Positions 1 through 8,319 of a stretch of DNA of 64,000 bases are shown here, piece by piece. The stretch's first letter is position 1. Each line of letters starts with the position of its first letter. Source of the DNA: Mycetocola_A sp015752285 (lineage in GTDB: Bacteria; Actinomycetota; Actinomycetes; Actinomycetales; Microbacteriaceae); assembly GCF_015752285.1 (NCBI RefSeq), contig NZ_JADOUY010000001.1, forward strand, positions 558,001 through 622,000. The letters run 5' to 3'. The position numbers and the translations under genes are program-made. The notes under the pieces were generated by a model. The model searched no databases, was not told the DNA's origin, and saw only the letters and a program-made list of their open reading frames with translations.

Positions 1-421
1 CGACGATGAGGAGAGTGCCCCCGGGGGCGACCCACTCGGAGATTCGCTCGTAAAAGGCGAGTTGCGACGTCGGGAGGTGCGCGTAGTGGGTTGTCACGAG
101 ATCGAATTGTCGCCCAGGCGACCAGATTCCGAGATCGCACTCCGTCCAATCGATACGGTCGGATGCCGCCCCGGCCCGCGTAGCGCGGTCGGCCGCACGG
201 GACAGGGCAGCTCGTGAAATATCGGCGGCGGTCACAGTCCAGCCCCGGTCGGCGAGCCATATCGCTTCAGCCCCCTCTCCGCAGCCCGCGTCGAGGGCAA
301 AACCGGGGGTCAGATCTCCGACCTCACGAAGAAGATGCGGGCTCGGTTCGCTTGATCGAACCGTGGCACCCGCCTCGCCCCAGTGCTCGTCCCAAAAATC
401 CCTGTCGAATTCCAGCGCCAT
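1..421 (-). CDS. SAM-dependent methyltransferase, class I (3' end outside window)
   Basis: Reading the minus strand from the ATG at 421 gives MALEFDRDFWDEHWGEAG, then a Rossmann SAM-binding signature LDAGCGEGAEAIWLADRG near residues 50-66, and later FDLVTTHYAHLP followed by WVAPGGTLLIV at the window edge. This order (motif I, an acidic residue at the end of strand 2, motif IV, GG turn) is that of class I methyltransferases of the methyltransferase-25/11 type, which transfer a methyl group from S-adenosylmethionine to small molecules. About 140 residues are visible and the C-terminus is cut off by position 1. The substrate cannot be read from sequence. It is probably monocistronic, since the next gene upstream on this strand ends at 531. 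Confidence 0.8.
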   Translation of the reverse strand, partial: MALEFDRDFWDEHWGEAGATVRSSEPSPHLLREVGDLTPGFALDAGCGEGAEAIWLADRGWTVTAADISRAALSRAADRATRAGAASDRIDWTECDLGIWSPGRQFDLVTTHYAHLPTSQLAFYERISEWVAPGGTLLIV

Positions 422-530
422 CCCGCCTCCGTCGATCGTGGCGCGTCGACCATCACCGCGCCCCGTCAATCATCAGCGCGGTCGATCACATTCGCAAGTC
501 AATTTGCTGAAACGGCACATCGCATGCGTG

Positions 531-767
531 CTAGTCGGTCTTGCGGCCCTTCACGAAATAGGCGATCGGACCGATCCAGTTCACCGCGATGACGGCCGTC
601 CACAATCCTTTCGGGCCGTTGACCTGATCTGCCGGGCGGTCGGCGAGATCCTTCCACGCGACAGCGGCAAGGGCGAACTGCACGGTCCCGACGACGATAA
701 CCGCGACCTTCCTGCCCGTGCTCATCTCACTCCAGGTCAGCTTCTTCTTGGTCAACTTTTTCGACAT
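531..767 (-). CDS. Small membrane protein with PLDc_N-type domain
   Basis: A 78-residue protein with a lysine-rich N-terminus (MSKKLTKKKLTWSEM), one membrane segment (about residues 20-38) and a second ending GLWTAVIAVNWIGPIAYF before a basic tail. The GPKGLW...NWIGPIAYFVKGRK ending matches the PLDc_N (phospholipase D/nuclease N-terminal-like) family of short two-segment membrane proteins of unknown function. Two in-frame ATGs lie at 773 and 767. The Shine-Dalgarno AGGAG sits only 2 nt before the first but 8 nt before the second, so the start at 767 is preferred. No catalytic HKD motif is present, so this is not a phospholipase. It stands alone, divergent from the regulator gene at 910. Confidence 0.75.
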   Translation of the reverse strand: MSKKLTKKKLTWSEMSTGRKVAVIVVGTVQFALAAVAWKDLADRPADQVNGPKGLWTAVIAVNWIGPIAYFVKGRKTD

Positions 768-858
768 GGTCATCGCTCCTGTTCGGAAATGAATGGATGA
801 CTCCAGACTCCCGGCCTCCCGACCGCGGCACAACCTCCCTGAACCACCGATTCCGAGA

Positions 859-909
859 TGACACCACATGCTGCTTGACATGACACCATTGTGGTGTCAC
901 TCTGGTGAC
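859..909 (+). promoter_or_regulatory. Operator/promoter of the RHH-DUF4097-ABC operon
   Basis: A perfect palindrome, TGACACCATTGTGGTGTCA (881-899; 8-bp arms, 3-bp centre), lies just before the start codon at 910. Another copy of the half-site TGACACCA occurs at 859-866, exactly 22 bp (about two helical turns) upstream of the palindrome's left arm, and a partial inverted half-site GGTGACA lies at 904-910. A TTGACA -35 match (875-880) overlaps the palindrome. This arrangement is what an autoregulating ribbon-helix-helix protein would bind. No Shine-Dalgarno is visible before 910, so the transcript may be leaderless. The repeats are seen directly; binding by the adjacent protein is inferred. Confidence 0.6.
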
Positions 910-1398
910 ATGGAATTGGGACAGTACGTCAGCGAACTTTCACGACAGCTCGTTGACGCGGCAGAAAACGGCACAAGCGACACTCGCGCTGTTGCCGAGA
1001 GACTTGCCGCCGGGTTGGACGCTGCGACACGGCTCGTACTGCTCGACGCCCTGTCGGCCGCAGCCGGCGAAATCACCCGGGACCTCGCGCCCGGCTCGGT
1101 CGACCTGCGTCTTCGCGGACGCGAAGTCGAGTTCGTCGTCGTCCAGCCGAGCACCGATCCGGAATCCGACGAACGCACCGTCGCACCCGTCGACCTCGAC
1201 GACACCAGCACCTCGCGCACGACGCTCCGCCTTCCTGACGCCCTCAAGTCTCGCGTCGACGAAGCGGCAGCGGCTGACGGCTTGTCCGTCAACACCTGGC
1301 TGGTCCGCGCCATCGCGACCGCCCTTCAACCCAAACAACGACGAACGGCTCAACGCACGCTGCGCACCGGTGACAACTTCGCCGGGTGGGCGCGCTAA
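910..1398 (+). CDS. Ribbon-helix-helix (HicB/Arc-like) regulator
   Basis: A 162-residue protein starting MELGQYVSELSRQLVDAAE, with a middle region of predicted helix and strand and a C-terminal segment TTLRLPDALKSRVDEAAAAD followed by GLSVNTWLVRAIATAL (about residues 113-148). That segment has the strand-helix-helix pattern and the LSVNTWLVRAI signature of HicB/Arc-type DNA-binding domains. In related actinobacteria such genes precede DUF4097 proteins and ABC exporters, and here the three follow directly. No HicA-like toxin gene is adjacent, so an autoregulatory transcription factor is more likely than an antitoxin. The start at 910 was chosen because the operator repeats lie just upstream; the upstream ATG at 868 would place the operator inside the gene. 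Confidence 0.72.
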   Translation: MELGQYVSELSRQLVDAAENGTSDTRAVAERLAAGLDAATRLVLLDALSAAAGEITRDLAPGSVDLRLRGREVEFVVVQPSTDPESDERTVAPVDLDDTSTSRTTLRLPDALKSRVDEAAAADGLSVNTWLVRAIATALQPKQRRTAQRTLRTGDNFAGWAR

Positions 1399-1475
1399 GC
1401 CCAGAGAGCTCCAGACTTTCGCCCCGCAACCAGCAGGGGCTGACCGAACACGCCCAGAGAAAGGGAAGCGTCAGC

Positions 1476-2321
1476 ATGCCCACATTCACTACTCCCACCC
1501 CGATCGACCTCGCCATCAATCTTCCGGTGGGTGAGATCGAGATCGTCGCCTCCGACCGGGGCGATACCGTCGTCACCGTCTCTCCCACCAACCCGGACAA
1601 GCCGGTCGACCGTCGGGGAGCTGAGCAGACGTCGGTCGAATTCGACGGCCAGCGACTCACCGTCACCGGCCCGAAGCCCCGGCTCAGCTGGATCGGCCCG
1701 ACCGAGTCGGTTGATGTGCGAGTCGAGCTCCCGACCGGGTCGCGGCTCACCGCTGAGATCTCTGTCGGAAACGTCCGCACCGTCGGCCGCTTGGGTGCCA
1801 CCCGCATCAAGGCGTCGACCGGCGCCGTCGACCTCGATGCCACCGGCGACCTCTGGTTGCGCGCGTCGCACGGCAACGCGACGGTCGGCACGGTGGACGG
1901 CGGTGTCGAGATCACAGCAGACCATGGGCAGATCCGGCTCGGCACGGTCACCCGCGACGCGATTCTCAAGTCGGCGCACGGCAACATCCGCATCGAGGAG
2001 TCGGGCGGGGACCTCGAGGCAAAGCTCTCGTACGGGGACCTCGAGATCCGTCGAGCGCTCGGCTCAGTGACAGCAAAGACGGCATACGGTGCCATCGAGC
2101 TGAGAGAGGTCTCAGGCGGTTCCATCGAGGTCGACAGCGGTTTCGGCCAGATCGCGATCGGAGTGCGCCCCGGCATCCCGGCCTGGCTCGACCTCGCCTC
2201 GAAGGAGGGGCGCGTGCGCAACGAGCTCGACGGCGAGGCAGCCCCGGTTCCATCGGAACAGACCGTTGCCGTCCGCGCTCGTACCCAGTTCGGCAACGTC
2301 ACCATCACCCGAGCGCACTGA
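1476..2321 (+). CDS. DUF4097 family beta-strand repeat protein
   Basis: A 281-residue protein (start MPTFTTPTPIDLAINLPVGE) made of many short beta strands with repeated G-[DN]-[LI]-x-[ILV] turns, such as SVGNVRTVGRLGATRIKAST and SYGDLEIRRALGSVTAKTAYG, as in the DUF4097/DUF4098 beta-helix (putative adhesin) family. No signal peptide or membrane segment is visible, so it is probably cytoplasmic or membrane-peripheral. The start at 1476 has an AGAAAGGGAAG ribosome-binding region 7-18 nt upstream. It sits between the RHH regulator and an ABC exporter, so a sensing or accessory role for that exporter is plausible. The molecular function is unknown. Confidence 0.8.
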   Translation: MPTFTTPTPIDLAINLPVGEIEIVASDRGDTVVTVSPTNPDKPVDRRGAEQTSVEFDGQRLTVTGPKPRLSWIGPTESVDVRVELPTGSRLTAEISVGNVRTVGRLGATRIKASTGAVDLDATGDLWLRASHGNATVGTVDGGVEITADHGQIRLGTVTRDAILKSAHGNIRIEESGGDLEAKLSYGDLEIRRALGSVTAKTAYGAIELREVSGGSIEVDSGFGQIAIGVRPGIPAWLDLASKEGRVRNELDGEAAPVPSEQTVAVRARTQFGNVTITRAH

Positions 2322-2349
2322 CCCCGGGATCTTCAGAAAGGAACACGTC

Positions 2350-3312
2350 ATGACTCGTTCAGCAATCGACGTCCGCGGGCTTCAGAAGTCCTACAAGGAC
2401 AAGGTCGTGCTCGACGGCGTCGATTTCACCGTCGAGGCCGGCACCGTCACCGCCCTGCTCGGCCCGAATGGCGCCGGCAAGACCACCATCGTTCACATCC
2501 TGAGCACCCTCGTGAGGCTCGATGGCGGCACCGCATCCGTGAACGGATTCGATGTCACCCGCGAGCCGAACGGGGTCCGCTCCGCCATCGGTCTCACCGG
2601 CCAGTTCTCGGCGGTTGACGGCCTGCTCACCGGTGAGGAGAATCTGCGCCTGATGGCTCGACTGCGCCATCTCGGACCGAAGCGTTCGAAGACCCGGGTC
2701 GCCGAACTTCTCGATCAGTTCGACCTTGTCGAAGCGGCCCGCAAACCCCTCGCCACCTACTCCGGCGGGATGCGACGCCGCCTCGACCTGGCGATGACGC
2801 TCGTCGACACACCGAGTGTGATCTTCCTGGACGAGCCGACCGCCGGCCTCGATCCGCGCAGTCGTCACACCATGTGGGACATCGTGCGGAGGCTCGTCGC
2901 CGACGGAACCACCGTGCTGCTCACCACCCAGTACCTCACCGAAGCAGATGAACTCGCCGACCGCATCGCGGTGCTCGACGGCGGGCGCATCGTCGCTGCC
3001 GGGTCGCCAGAAGAACTCAAACGACTCGTCCCCGGCGGGCACATCCAATTGCGGTTCGCGGATGCCGTTTCTCTCGACGCCGCATCCCGCCTGATCGATG
3101 GCTCTGACAGGGACGACGCCGGGCTCGCACTCCTGGTGCCGAGCGGCGGCGGAGTGGCCACACTGCGCACCGTGCTCGACCGCCTCGACGCCGCCCATCT
3201 CGACGTCGATGACCTCAGCATCCACACCCCAGACCTCGACGACGTGTTCTTCGCCCTGACAGGCAAGAAGGATGCCGCCGTTCCCGCCGACACGAAAGGA
3301 ACGGTGTCATGA
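2350..3312 (+). CDS. ABC exporter ATP-binding protein, DrrA type
   Basis: A 320-residue ATPase with Walker A GPNGAGKTT (about residues 37-45), ABC signature YSGGMRRRLDLAM, Walker B VIFLDEPTAGLD and the H-loop region TTQYLTEADELADRI. The C-terminal extension ending DLDDVFFALTGK is typical of daunorubicin-resistance (DrrA) type subunits. With the permease whose gene overlaps it by 4 nt (ATGA at 3309-3312) it should power export of a hydrophobic compound across the inner membrane. The start at 2350 follows AGAAAGGAACACGTC. Daunorubicin is only the founding substrate; the real substrate is unknown. Confidence 0.92.
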   Translation: MTRSAIDVRGLQKSYKDKVVLDGVDFTVEAGTVTALLGPNGAGKTTIVHILSTLVRLDGGTASVNGFDVTREPNGVRSAIGLTGQFSAVDGLLTGEENLRLMARLRHLGPKRSKTRVAELLDQFDLVEAARKPLATYSGGMRRRLDLAMTLVDTPSVIFLDEPTAGLDPRSRHTMWDIVRRLVADGTTVLLTTQYLTEADELADRIAVLDGGRIVAAGSPEELKRLVPGGHIQLRFADAVSLDAASRLIDGSDRDDAGLALLVPSGGGVATLRTVLDRLDAAHLDVDDLSIHTPDLDDVFFALTGKKDAAVPADTKGTVS

Positions 3313-4142
3313 CGACCACCGCCGCCCCTCCCGCGAGGAGCACCCGTCCACCGTCGCACCTCGTGGCCGATTCGGTCACCATGCTGCGTCGCAACCTGCT
3401 GCACATGATCCGCTATCCGGGTCTGTCAGTGTTCACCATCCTCGGCCCCGTCGTGATCCTGCTGCTGTTCGTGCTCGTCTTCGGCGGCACCCTCGGCGCC
3501 GGACTCCCCGGCGTCGACCCCGCAGGAGGACGCGAAGCCTATGTGGCGTATGTGATGCCGGGCATCCTGCTGATCACGATTGCCGGGACCGCCAGTGGCA
3601 CCGCCATCACGGTGTCGATGGACATGACCGAAGGCATCACCGCCCGGTTCCGATCGATGGCGATCTCACGGGCATCCGTCCTCGCCGGTCATGTCATCGG
3701 AATCACGATCCAGTCGCTTATCGCCGTCGCCCTCGTTCTCGGGGTCGGCGTCGCCATCGGATTCCGTCCGACGGCGAACCTGCTCGACTGGCTCGCCATT
3801 GCGGGCCTGGTGACGTTCATCTCGTTCGCGGTCACTTGGATCGGCGTCGGAATGGGCATGCAATCCAAGACGGTCGAGACGGCGAGCAACCTGCCCCTCA
3901 TCCTGACCTTCCTGCCGTTCCTCGGGAGTGGGTTCGTTCCAACGGACTCGATGCCTGCCGGGCTGCAGTGGTTCGCGGAGTACCAGCCGTTCACCCCGTT
4001 CATCGAGGCGATCCGCGGGCTGCTTGTTGGCACGCCCCTGGGAACGTATCCGCTGCTCGCGGTGATCTGGTGTGTCGTGATCACGATAATCGGCTACGTC
4101 TGGTCGATGACGATCTACGAGCGCAAATCGGTCCGCGCCTAA
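3309..4142 (+). CDS. ABC-2 type exporter permease, DrrB type
   Basis: A 277-residue integral membrane protein with about six hydrophobic segments, starting near FTILGPVVILLLFVLVFGG (residues 38-56), and the ABC-2 features MPGILLITIAGTASGTAI, EGITARFRSMAISRASVLAGH and the late LPFLGSGFVPTDSMPAGLQW turn. This pattern matches the ABC2_membrane/DrrB permeases that dimerise with DrrA-type ATPases. It is the last gene of the operon and is followed within 15 nt by a strong hairpin. The 4-nt overlap with the ATPase gene implies coupled translation. Confidence 0.9.
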   Translation: MTTTAAPPARSTRPPSHLVADSVTMLRRNLLHMIRYPGLSVFTILGPVVILLLFVLVFGGTLGAGLPGVDPAGGREAYVAYVMPGILLITIAGTASGTAITVSMDMTEGITARFRSMAISRASVLAGHVIGITIQSLIAVALVLGVGVAIGFRPTANLLDWLAIAGLVTFISFAVTWIGVGMGMQSKTVETASNLPLILTFLPFLGSGFVPTDSMPAGLQWFAEYQPFTPFIEAIRGLLVGTPLGTYPLLAVIWCVVITIIGYVWSMTIYERKSVRA

Positions 4143-4152
4143 CAACGCAGGA

Positions 4153-4186
4153 ACGCCCACCCCGATCGGACCGGGGTGGGCGTTTC
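4153..4186. terminator. Bidirectional hairpin terminator
   Basis: A perfect 13-bp inverted repeat (arms 4153-4165 and 4173-4185) with a 7-nt loop, flanked by AA on one side and TTT on the other. It lies between the convergent permease genes ending at 4142 (plus) and 4206 (minus), so it can stop transcription from both sides. Confidence 0.8.
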
Positions 4187-4205
4187 AGCGAGTGCGGTTG
4201 TCGCG

Positions 4206-5510
4206 CTATTCGTACCTGAGCGACTCCACCGGGTCGGCCTTCGCTGCCCGGGCTGCCGGCAGCGTTCCGGCCAGGAACGCGATGAGCATTACGACCAGGA
4301 TGATGACAGCGACCGACGCGGGGTCGAATGCGATCAGGGTGAGACCGGGCAGGTCGGCGAGAAGCGAACCAGACAGGGCAGCGCTGATGCCAGTGCCGGC
4401 AAGAATCGCCGCGATCACCCCGATGGCGCTGCCGAGAAAGCCGATGAACGCTGCCTCCAGGCTGAAGAGGCTGAAGACGCGACCGCTGCCCATGCCCATC
4501 GCCTTCATCAGGCCGATCTCGCGGGTGCGTTCCTGCACACTCATCAGCAGCGTGTTCACGATTCCGAAGCTCGCCGCGAGGAGCGCGATGACGGCAAAGG
4601 CGTTGAGCACGAGAACGATACCGTCGATGACCGTCTTCACTGCGCCGAGCTGATCGGCGACGGTGGTCCCGGTGTACCCTTCGTCAGCCAGTCGGTCCTG
4701 AAGAGCGGTGATCTGCTCGTCGGTCGCGTCGGGGCTGAACCAGACGCTCGCTTGCGCGTACCGTTCCACCTCATCGGTCGGCACTCCGATGTTCTGGGTG
4801 GTGAAGAGTTCATCGGTCAGGGCATCATTCGGAACGACGGATGCCCCGGCGGGCGACGCGATGCTCTCTTCGGCGACACCGACAACCGCGGCGTCGACGA
4901 AATGCTGGGTGCGGGTGGCGTCGGTGATCGCGAGGGTCACCGTCTCGCCGACGGCAGCCGAGTCGCTGTCGAAACCAAGGGGCTCGACATACGAAACGGG
5001 AAGAACCAGCTGAAGAGCATCGGAGCTCTTGTCGGGTCCGGACCCCGCGGTCAGCACCACGCTCTGCCCTGCGACGAGGCTTCCGACGCCGACCACGAAC
5101 TTCGATCCGTTTCCGGCGTCGATGAAGTCGGCGGAGATCGATTTGGTGGCCTGCACGTCGAGCACGCCGTCGATGTCAGACAAAACGCTGAGGTCGTCGG
5201 GGGTCAGCGCGACGACGGTGGCGCCGGGAGGGCCGACCTGGCCGCTGGCGACGGCATCCGGGTCGTATTCGATTGGGCCGGAGTCCGTGGCACCGAGACC
5301 TGCGTCCGATGCCTTCGTCACGGTCATGACGTCGGATGCTCCGACGCCCGAAACGGTGTCGTCGATGTAGGCGTTGATCCCCGTTCCCATGCCGTTGGTC
5401 AGGGTGAGGGTGAACGCACCGACGAAGATGGCCAGGATGGTCAGGATCGTGCGGGTCTTCGATCGGAAGGTGTTCGAGATTGCCGTGCCGATGAGGTCGA
5501 GGGTTTTCAT
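4206..5510 (-). CDS. MacB/FtsX-type ABC transporter permease
   Basis: A 434-residue protein with one N-terminal membrane segment (TILTILAIFVGAFTLTLTNG, about residues 19-38), a roughly 230-residue extracellular MacB_PCD-like domain, and a C-terminal FtsX domain. The FtsX domain has three membrane segments and the conserved phrase SVQERTREIGLMKAMG between the first two. The protein ends SLRYE, as many of this family do. Such permeases act mechanically at the outer face of the membrane, moving lipoproteins, peptides or antibiotics rather than pumping through a pore. The gene overlaps the ATPase gene by 4 nt (ATGA at 5507-5510) and forms one operon with it, divergent from a two-component system. 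Confidence 0.9.
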   Translation of the reverse strand: MKTLDLIGTAISNTFRSKTRTILTILAIFVGAFTLTLTNGMGTGINAYIDDTVSGVGASDVMTVTKASDAGLGATDSGPIEYDPDAVASGQVGPPGATVVALTPDDLSVLSDIDGVLDVQATKSISADFIDAGNGSKFVVGVGSLVAGQSVVLTAGSGPDKSSDALQLVLPVSYVEPLGFDSDSAAVGETVTLAITDATRTQHFVDAAVVGVAEESIASPAGASVVPNDALTDELFTTQNIGVPTDEVERYAQASVWFSPDATDEQITALQDRLADEGYTGTTVADQLGAVKTVIDGIVLVLNAFAVIALLAASFGIVNTLLMSVQERTREIGLMKAMGMGSGRVFSLFSLEAAFIGFLGSAIGVIAAILAGTGISAALSGSLLADLPGLTLIAFDPASVAVIILVVMLIAFLAGTLPAARAAKADPVESLRYE

Positions 5511-6205
5511 GCGACCAACGCCGCTGAGTCTTCAACCAGCAGGCCGTCGCGAACGAGAATGCGCCGATCGCAGCGCGACGCGAGCTCTTCGTCGTGGGTG
5601 ACGACGATGAGCGTGATGCCGTTCTCACGGTTGAGGTTGAAGAGGATGTCTTCGACCACGGCGCCAGTGGCCGTGTCGAGATTCCCTGTGGGCTCGTCGG
5701 CGAAGATGATGCGTGGATTGTTGACCAGGGCGCGAGCGATGACGGTGCGCTGTTTCTGGCCGCCCGAGAGATTCACGGCCTTGCTCTTTGCTTTGTCATC
5801 GAGCTCGAGTTGCTCGAGAGCGGACATCCCCCGGCGCTTTCTCTCGGAACGACCGATGCCGGCGATCTTCATCGGCAGAGTGACGTTCTCGAGAACAGAC
5901 GAGTTCGCCGTGAGGAAGAACTGCTGAAAGACGAAGCCGAACGTGCGATTGCGGGTGGTGTTGAGGTTGCGACCGCGCAGGGTGCTCGTATCGACGCCTT
6001 CGAGTTCGACGCTGCCGGAGGTGGGTGCGTCAAGAAGCGCGAGGATGTGCATGAGCGTCGATTTGCCTGATCCGCTCTTACCGACGATGGCGACGCTCTC
6101 GCCCTCGTGAATGTCGAAGCTCACGCCTTTCAGCGCATCGAAGCGGTTCTGCCCGCGGCCGTAGGATCGGTGGACATCTCGGATGGAGATGATCGGGGTG
6201 GTCAT
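5507..6205 (-). CDS. MacB-type ABC transporter ATP-binding protein
   Basis: A 232-residue ATPase starting MTTPIISIRDVHRSYGRG, with Walker A GKSGSGKSTLMHIL, signature LSGGQKQRTVIARAL, Walker B IIFADEPTGNLD and the H-loop region IVVTHDEELA. The length and the EPTGNLD wording are typical of the LolD/MacB/FtsE subfamily that partners FtsX-type permeases. The start at 6205 is preceded by GGGAGACAC; an upstream in-frame ATG at 6346 would run into the intergenic palindrome and the promoter of the kinase gene. The partner permease follows immediately. Confidence 0.93.
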   Translation of the reverse strand: MTTPIISIRDVHRSYGRGQNRFDALKGVSFDIHEGESVAIVGKSGSGKSTLMHILALLDAPTSGSVELEGVDTSTLRGRNLNTTRNRTFGFVFQQFFLTANSSVLENVTLPMKIAGIGRSERKRRGMSALEQLELDDKAKSKAVNLSGGQKQRTVIARALVNNPRIIFADEPTGNLDTATGAVVEDILFNLNRENGITLIVVTHDEELASRCDRRILVRDGLLVEDSAALVA

Positions 6206-6327
6206 GTGTCTCCCAGGGTGAAGGGGCCGGTGGTCCGGCTTGTGGAACAAGCCTCGCGGCATCCGTTCCTCGACGCGTCCCCTATCGGCAGACACCTGCG
6301 TACCGTGCTTGCGGTATCGGGATGCCG

Positions 6328-6347
6328 CGTGGGGTGGACTCCCCACG
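6328..6347. promoter_or_regulatory. Inverted repeat in divergent promoter region
   Basis: CGTGGGG (6328-6334) and CCCCACG (6341-6347) form a 7-bp inverted repeat with a 6-nt centre, in the 167-bp gap between the divergent ABC-ATPase gene (start 6205) and the kinase gene (start 6373). The position suits an operator for the NarL-type regulator encoded downstream, but that link is only inferred. Confidence 0.35.
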
Positions 6348-6372
6348 GGCCGGTACCGTTCACACTGAGGAG

Positions 6373-7524
6373 ATGACGACGGAACCGAAGCCTCCGCACC
6401 CCCCGGTACCGGGCTGGGTGGGCGATGTGATCGCCGCGGCGCTCATCGTCGTCGCTGCACTCGTTCCGTTCCCCAACCCGGAGTTCCGGCCCGGGTCGGC
6501 CCTCGCGTTCGCCGTCGCGGTCGCACCGGCCCTGCTCCTGCCGCTCAGACGCCGCCGCCCCGTCTCGGTGCTGGCGGCGATCGTGTCTCTGTATGGGATC
6601 GCTGCGCTCGGTGGCACCCTGTCCCCCGGGATCGTGCTCGGGGCTGCGGTCGCCATGTTCGGCGTCGCAACGCGCTCGACCAGGCGCCGGACGTTCCTCG
6701 TCGCAGGCGTCTCCGCGATCGCTGTCGGCCTGCTCAGCCTGTTCGCCGCGATCGGCGACGTTCTCGACCCGAGAGCGGTTCAGTTCGTCGTCACCATCGC
6801 CTTCGCGGCTGCCGCAGGGGATGCCACCCGGTCGCGTCGAGAGTACATCGCAGCGATCGCGTCTGAGGCACGGCAGAGAGTGACTGAAGAACGATTGCGA
6901 ATCGCACGCGATCTGCATGACACGGTCGCCCACCAGATCTCGGTGATCAGCCTCAACGCCGGCGTCGCCACGTCGGCACTCGACTCGCGACCGGAAAAGG
7001 CGCGCGAGGCGCTGGGAACGATTCGTGCCGCCGCCCGTTCGGTGCTCGGCGAAATCGGCGACCTGCTCGTCGTACTCCGCGCGGACGACGACGTTCGCAC
7101 ATCGGCACCTCAGCCGGGTCTCGGACAACTCGACGCGCTCGTCGAACGGTTCGGAGAAACCGGACTCACGGTGAGCATCCGGCTAGAGGGAGACATCCGG
7201 CTGGTGACGGGGGCGAGCGACGTGGTTGCCTACCGTGTGGTTCAGGAAGCCCTGACCAATGCGCATAAACATGGCGCAGGCCATCGCGCACACGTACTCG
7301 TTTCTGCGACCGACTCTGACATTCAGATCGTGGTGACGAACCCGATCCCCTCTGCGGTGGGCCGCGCCCGATCGGATATGTTGCCTTCTGCGTCCAGCGG
7401 CCACGGGCTGCTGGGTCTGCGAGAGCGTGTCGCATCCGTTCGGGGCACGGTGTCTGCCGGGGTCGTCGGAAGCGGCTACCGTCTGGCCGCCGTCCTTCCC
7501 CTGTCGAGAAAGAAGTCATCATGA
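6373..7524 (+). CDS. Sensor histidine kinase, DesK/LiaS-like (HPK7)
   Basis: A 383-residue protein with four to six N-terminal membrane segments (about residues 14-150). It then has the HisKA_3 dimerisation motif RIARDLHDTVAHQISV, whose phospho-acceptor is His182, and a HATPase_c domain with N-box VVQEALTNAHKHG and G-box SSGHGLLGLRERV. This is the architecture of kinases paired with LuxR/NarL regulators, and such a regulator follows with a 4-nt overlap (7521-7524). GAGGAG abuts the ATG at 6373 with no spacing, so the true start could be slightly further in. It is divergent from a MacB-type ABC pair, a common arrangement for antibiotic or envelope-stress sensing. Confidence 0.9.
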   Translation: MTTEPKPPHPPVPGWVGDVIAAALIVVAALVPFPNPEFRPGSALAFAVAVAPALLLPLRRRRPVSVLAAIVSLYGIAALGGTLSPGIVLGAAVAMFGVATRSTRRRTFLVAGVSAIAVGLLSLFAAIGDVLDPRAVQFVVTIAFAAAAGDATRSRREYIAAIASEARQRVTEERLRIARDLHDTVAHQISVISLNAGVATSALDSRPEKAREALGTIRAAARSVLGEIGDLLVVLRADDDVRTSAPQPGLGQLDALVERFGETGLTVSIRLEGDIRLVTGASDVVAYRVVQEALTNAHKHGAGHRAHVLVSATDSDIQIVVTNPIPSAVGRARSDMLPSASSGHGLLGLRERVASVRGTVSAGVVGSGYRLAAVLPLSRKKSS

Positions 7525-8210
7525 CCACCGTGCTCGTCGTCGACGATCAGGCGCTGATCAGGCAGGCCGTCACCGACATCCTCAGCCAGCACGACGGAAT
7601 CGAGGTCATCGGTGACGCTCGCAACGGACAGGAGGCCGTCGACCGTGCTCGGGAGCTACGACCAGACGTCGTGCTCATGGACATCCGGATGCCCGAGCTC
7701 GATGGAATCGGCGCAACCGCCAAGATCTGTGCCGAGCCGGCGCTTGCCGGGACCCGGGTGCTCATCCTGACGACGTTCGAGGAAGACGAGTACCTTCTCG
7801 CCGCCCTGCGGGCCGGTGCGAGCGGGTTCATTGGAAAGGGCGCGGAACCCGACGACATCGCGCGTGCCGTGCTCTCGGTCGATGCCGGCGAGGCGTTGCT
7901 GTCTCCGGTTGCGACGAGGGCTCTGATCACGAAGTACGTGATGCCCACCGAACCAGCCGCCGGCATCCGGGCAGGCCAGGGGTCAATCGTTCCGCGTGCG
8001 CTCGAGCAGCTCACCGAACGGGAGCGCGAGGTTCTGCTCCTCGTTGCCCGCGGACGCTCCAATCAGCACATCGCCGATGAGCTGACCATCTCACCGCATA
8101 CGGCGAAGACGCACGTGAACCGGATCATGACGAAGCTGCATGCGCACGATCGCGCCCAGCTCGTGATCCTCGCGTATGAGAGCGGCCTCCTCGCGCCCGG
8201 CACTCCCTAG
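7521..8210 (+). CDS. Response regulator, NarL/LuxR family
   Basis: A 229-residue protein with a receiver domain (VLVVDDQALIRQAV at the start, phospho-acceptor Asp54 in VVLMDIRMPELDG, conserved TTFEEDEY and Lys in GFIGKGAEP) and a C-terminal LuxR-type helix-turn-helix, LTEREREVLLLVARGRSNQH then IADELTISPHTAKTHVNRI (about residues 163-205). It is the cognate regulator of the kinase whose gene overlaps it. Likely targets are its own operon and the divergent ABC operon, inferred from position. Confidence 0.93.
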   Translation: MTTVLVVDDQALIRQAVTDILSQHDGIEVIGDARNGQEAVDRARELRPDVVLMDIRMPELDGIGATAKICAEPALAGTRVLILTTFEEDEYLLAALRAGASGFIGKGAEPDDIARAVLSVDAGEALLSPVATRALITKYVMPTEPAAGIRAGQGSIVPRALEQLTEREREVLLLVARGRSNQHIADELTISPHTAKTHVNRIMTKLHAHDRAQLVILAYESGLLAPGTP

Positions 8211-8223
8211 CGAACCTCGGCCT

Positions 8224-8231
8224 GTATAGAC
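8224..8231 (+). promoter_or_regulatory. Possible -10 element of the K+ channel gene
   Basis: TATAGACT at 8224-8231, preceded by TG, is the best -10-like sequence in the 109-bp gap before the start at 8320. No convincing -35 hexamer is seen at the right distance. Confidence 0.3.
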
Positions 8232-8319
8232 TGAGCGCCGGTGTGCCGGGAAGTCTGGTCGGCGTTCGATCAATCGATCGTTCTGAGTCGTGTGTGTCGA
8301 GCGCAGAGGACAGGTCACC

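Noticed and set aside
4176..5927. 583-codon plus-strand reading frame across the MacB permease region
   Set aside because: It is antisense to the permease gene, is rich in Asp/Arg/Gly as shadow frames are in GC-rich DNA, and has no family motif or ribosome site.
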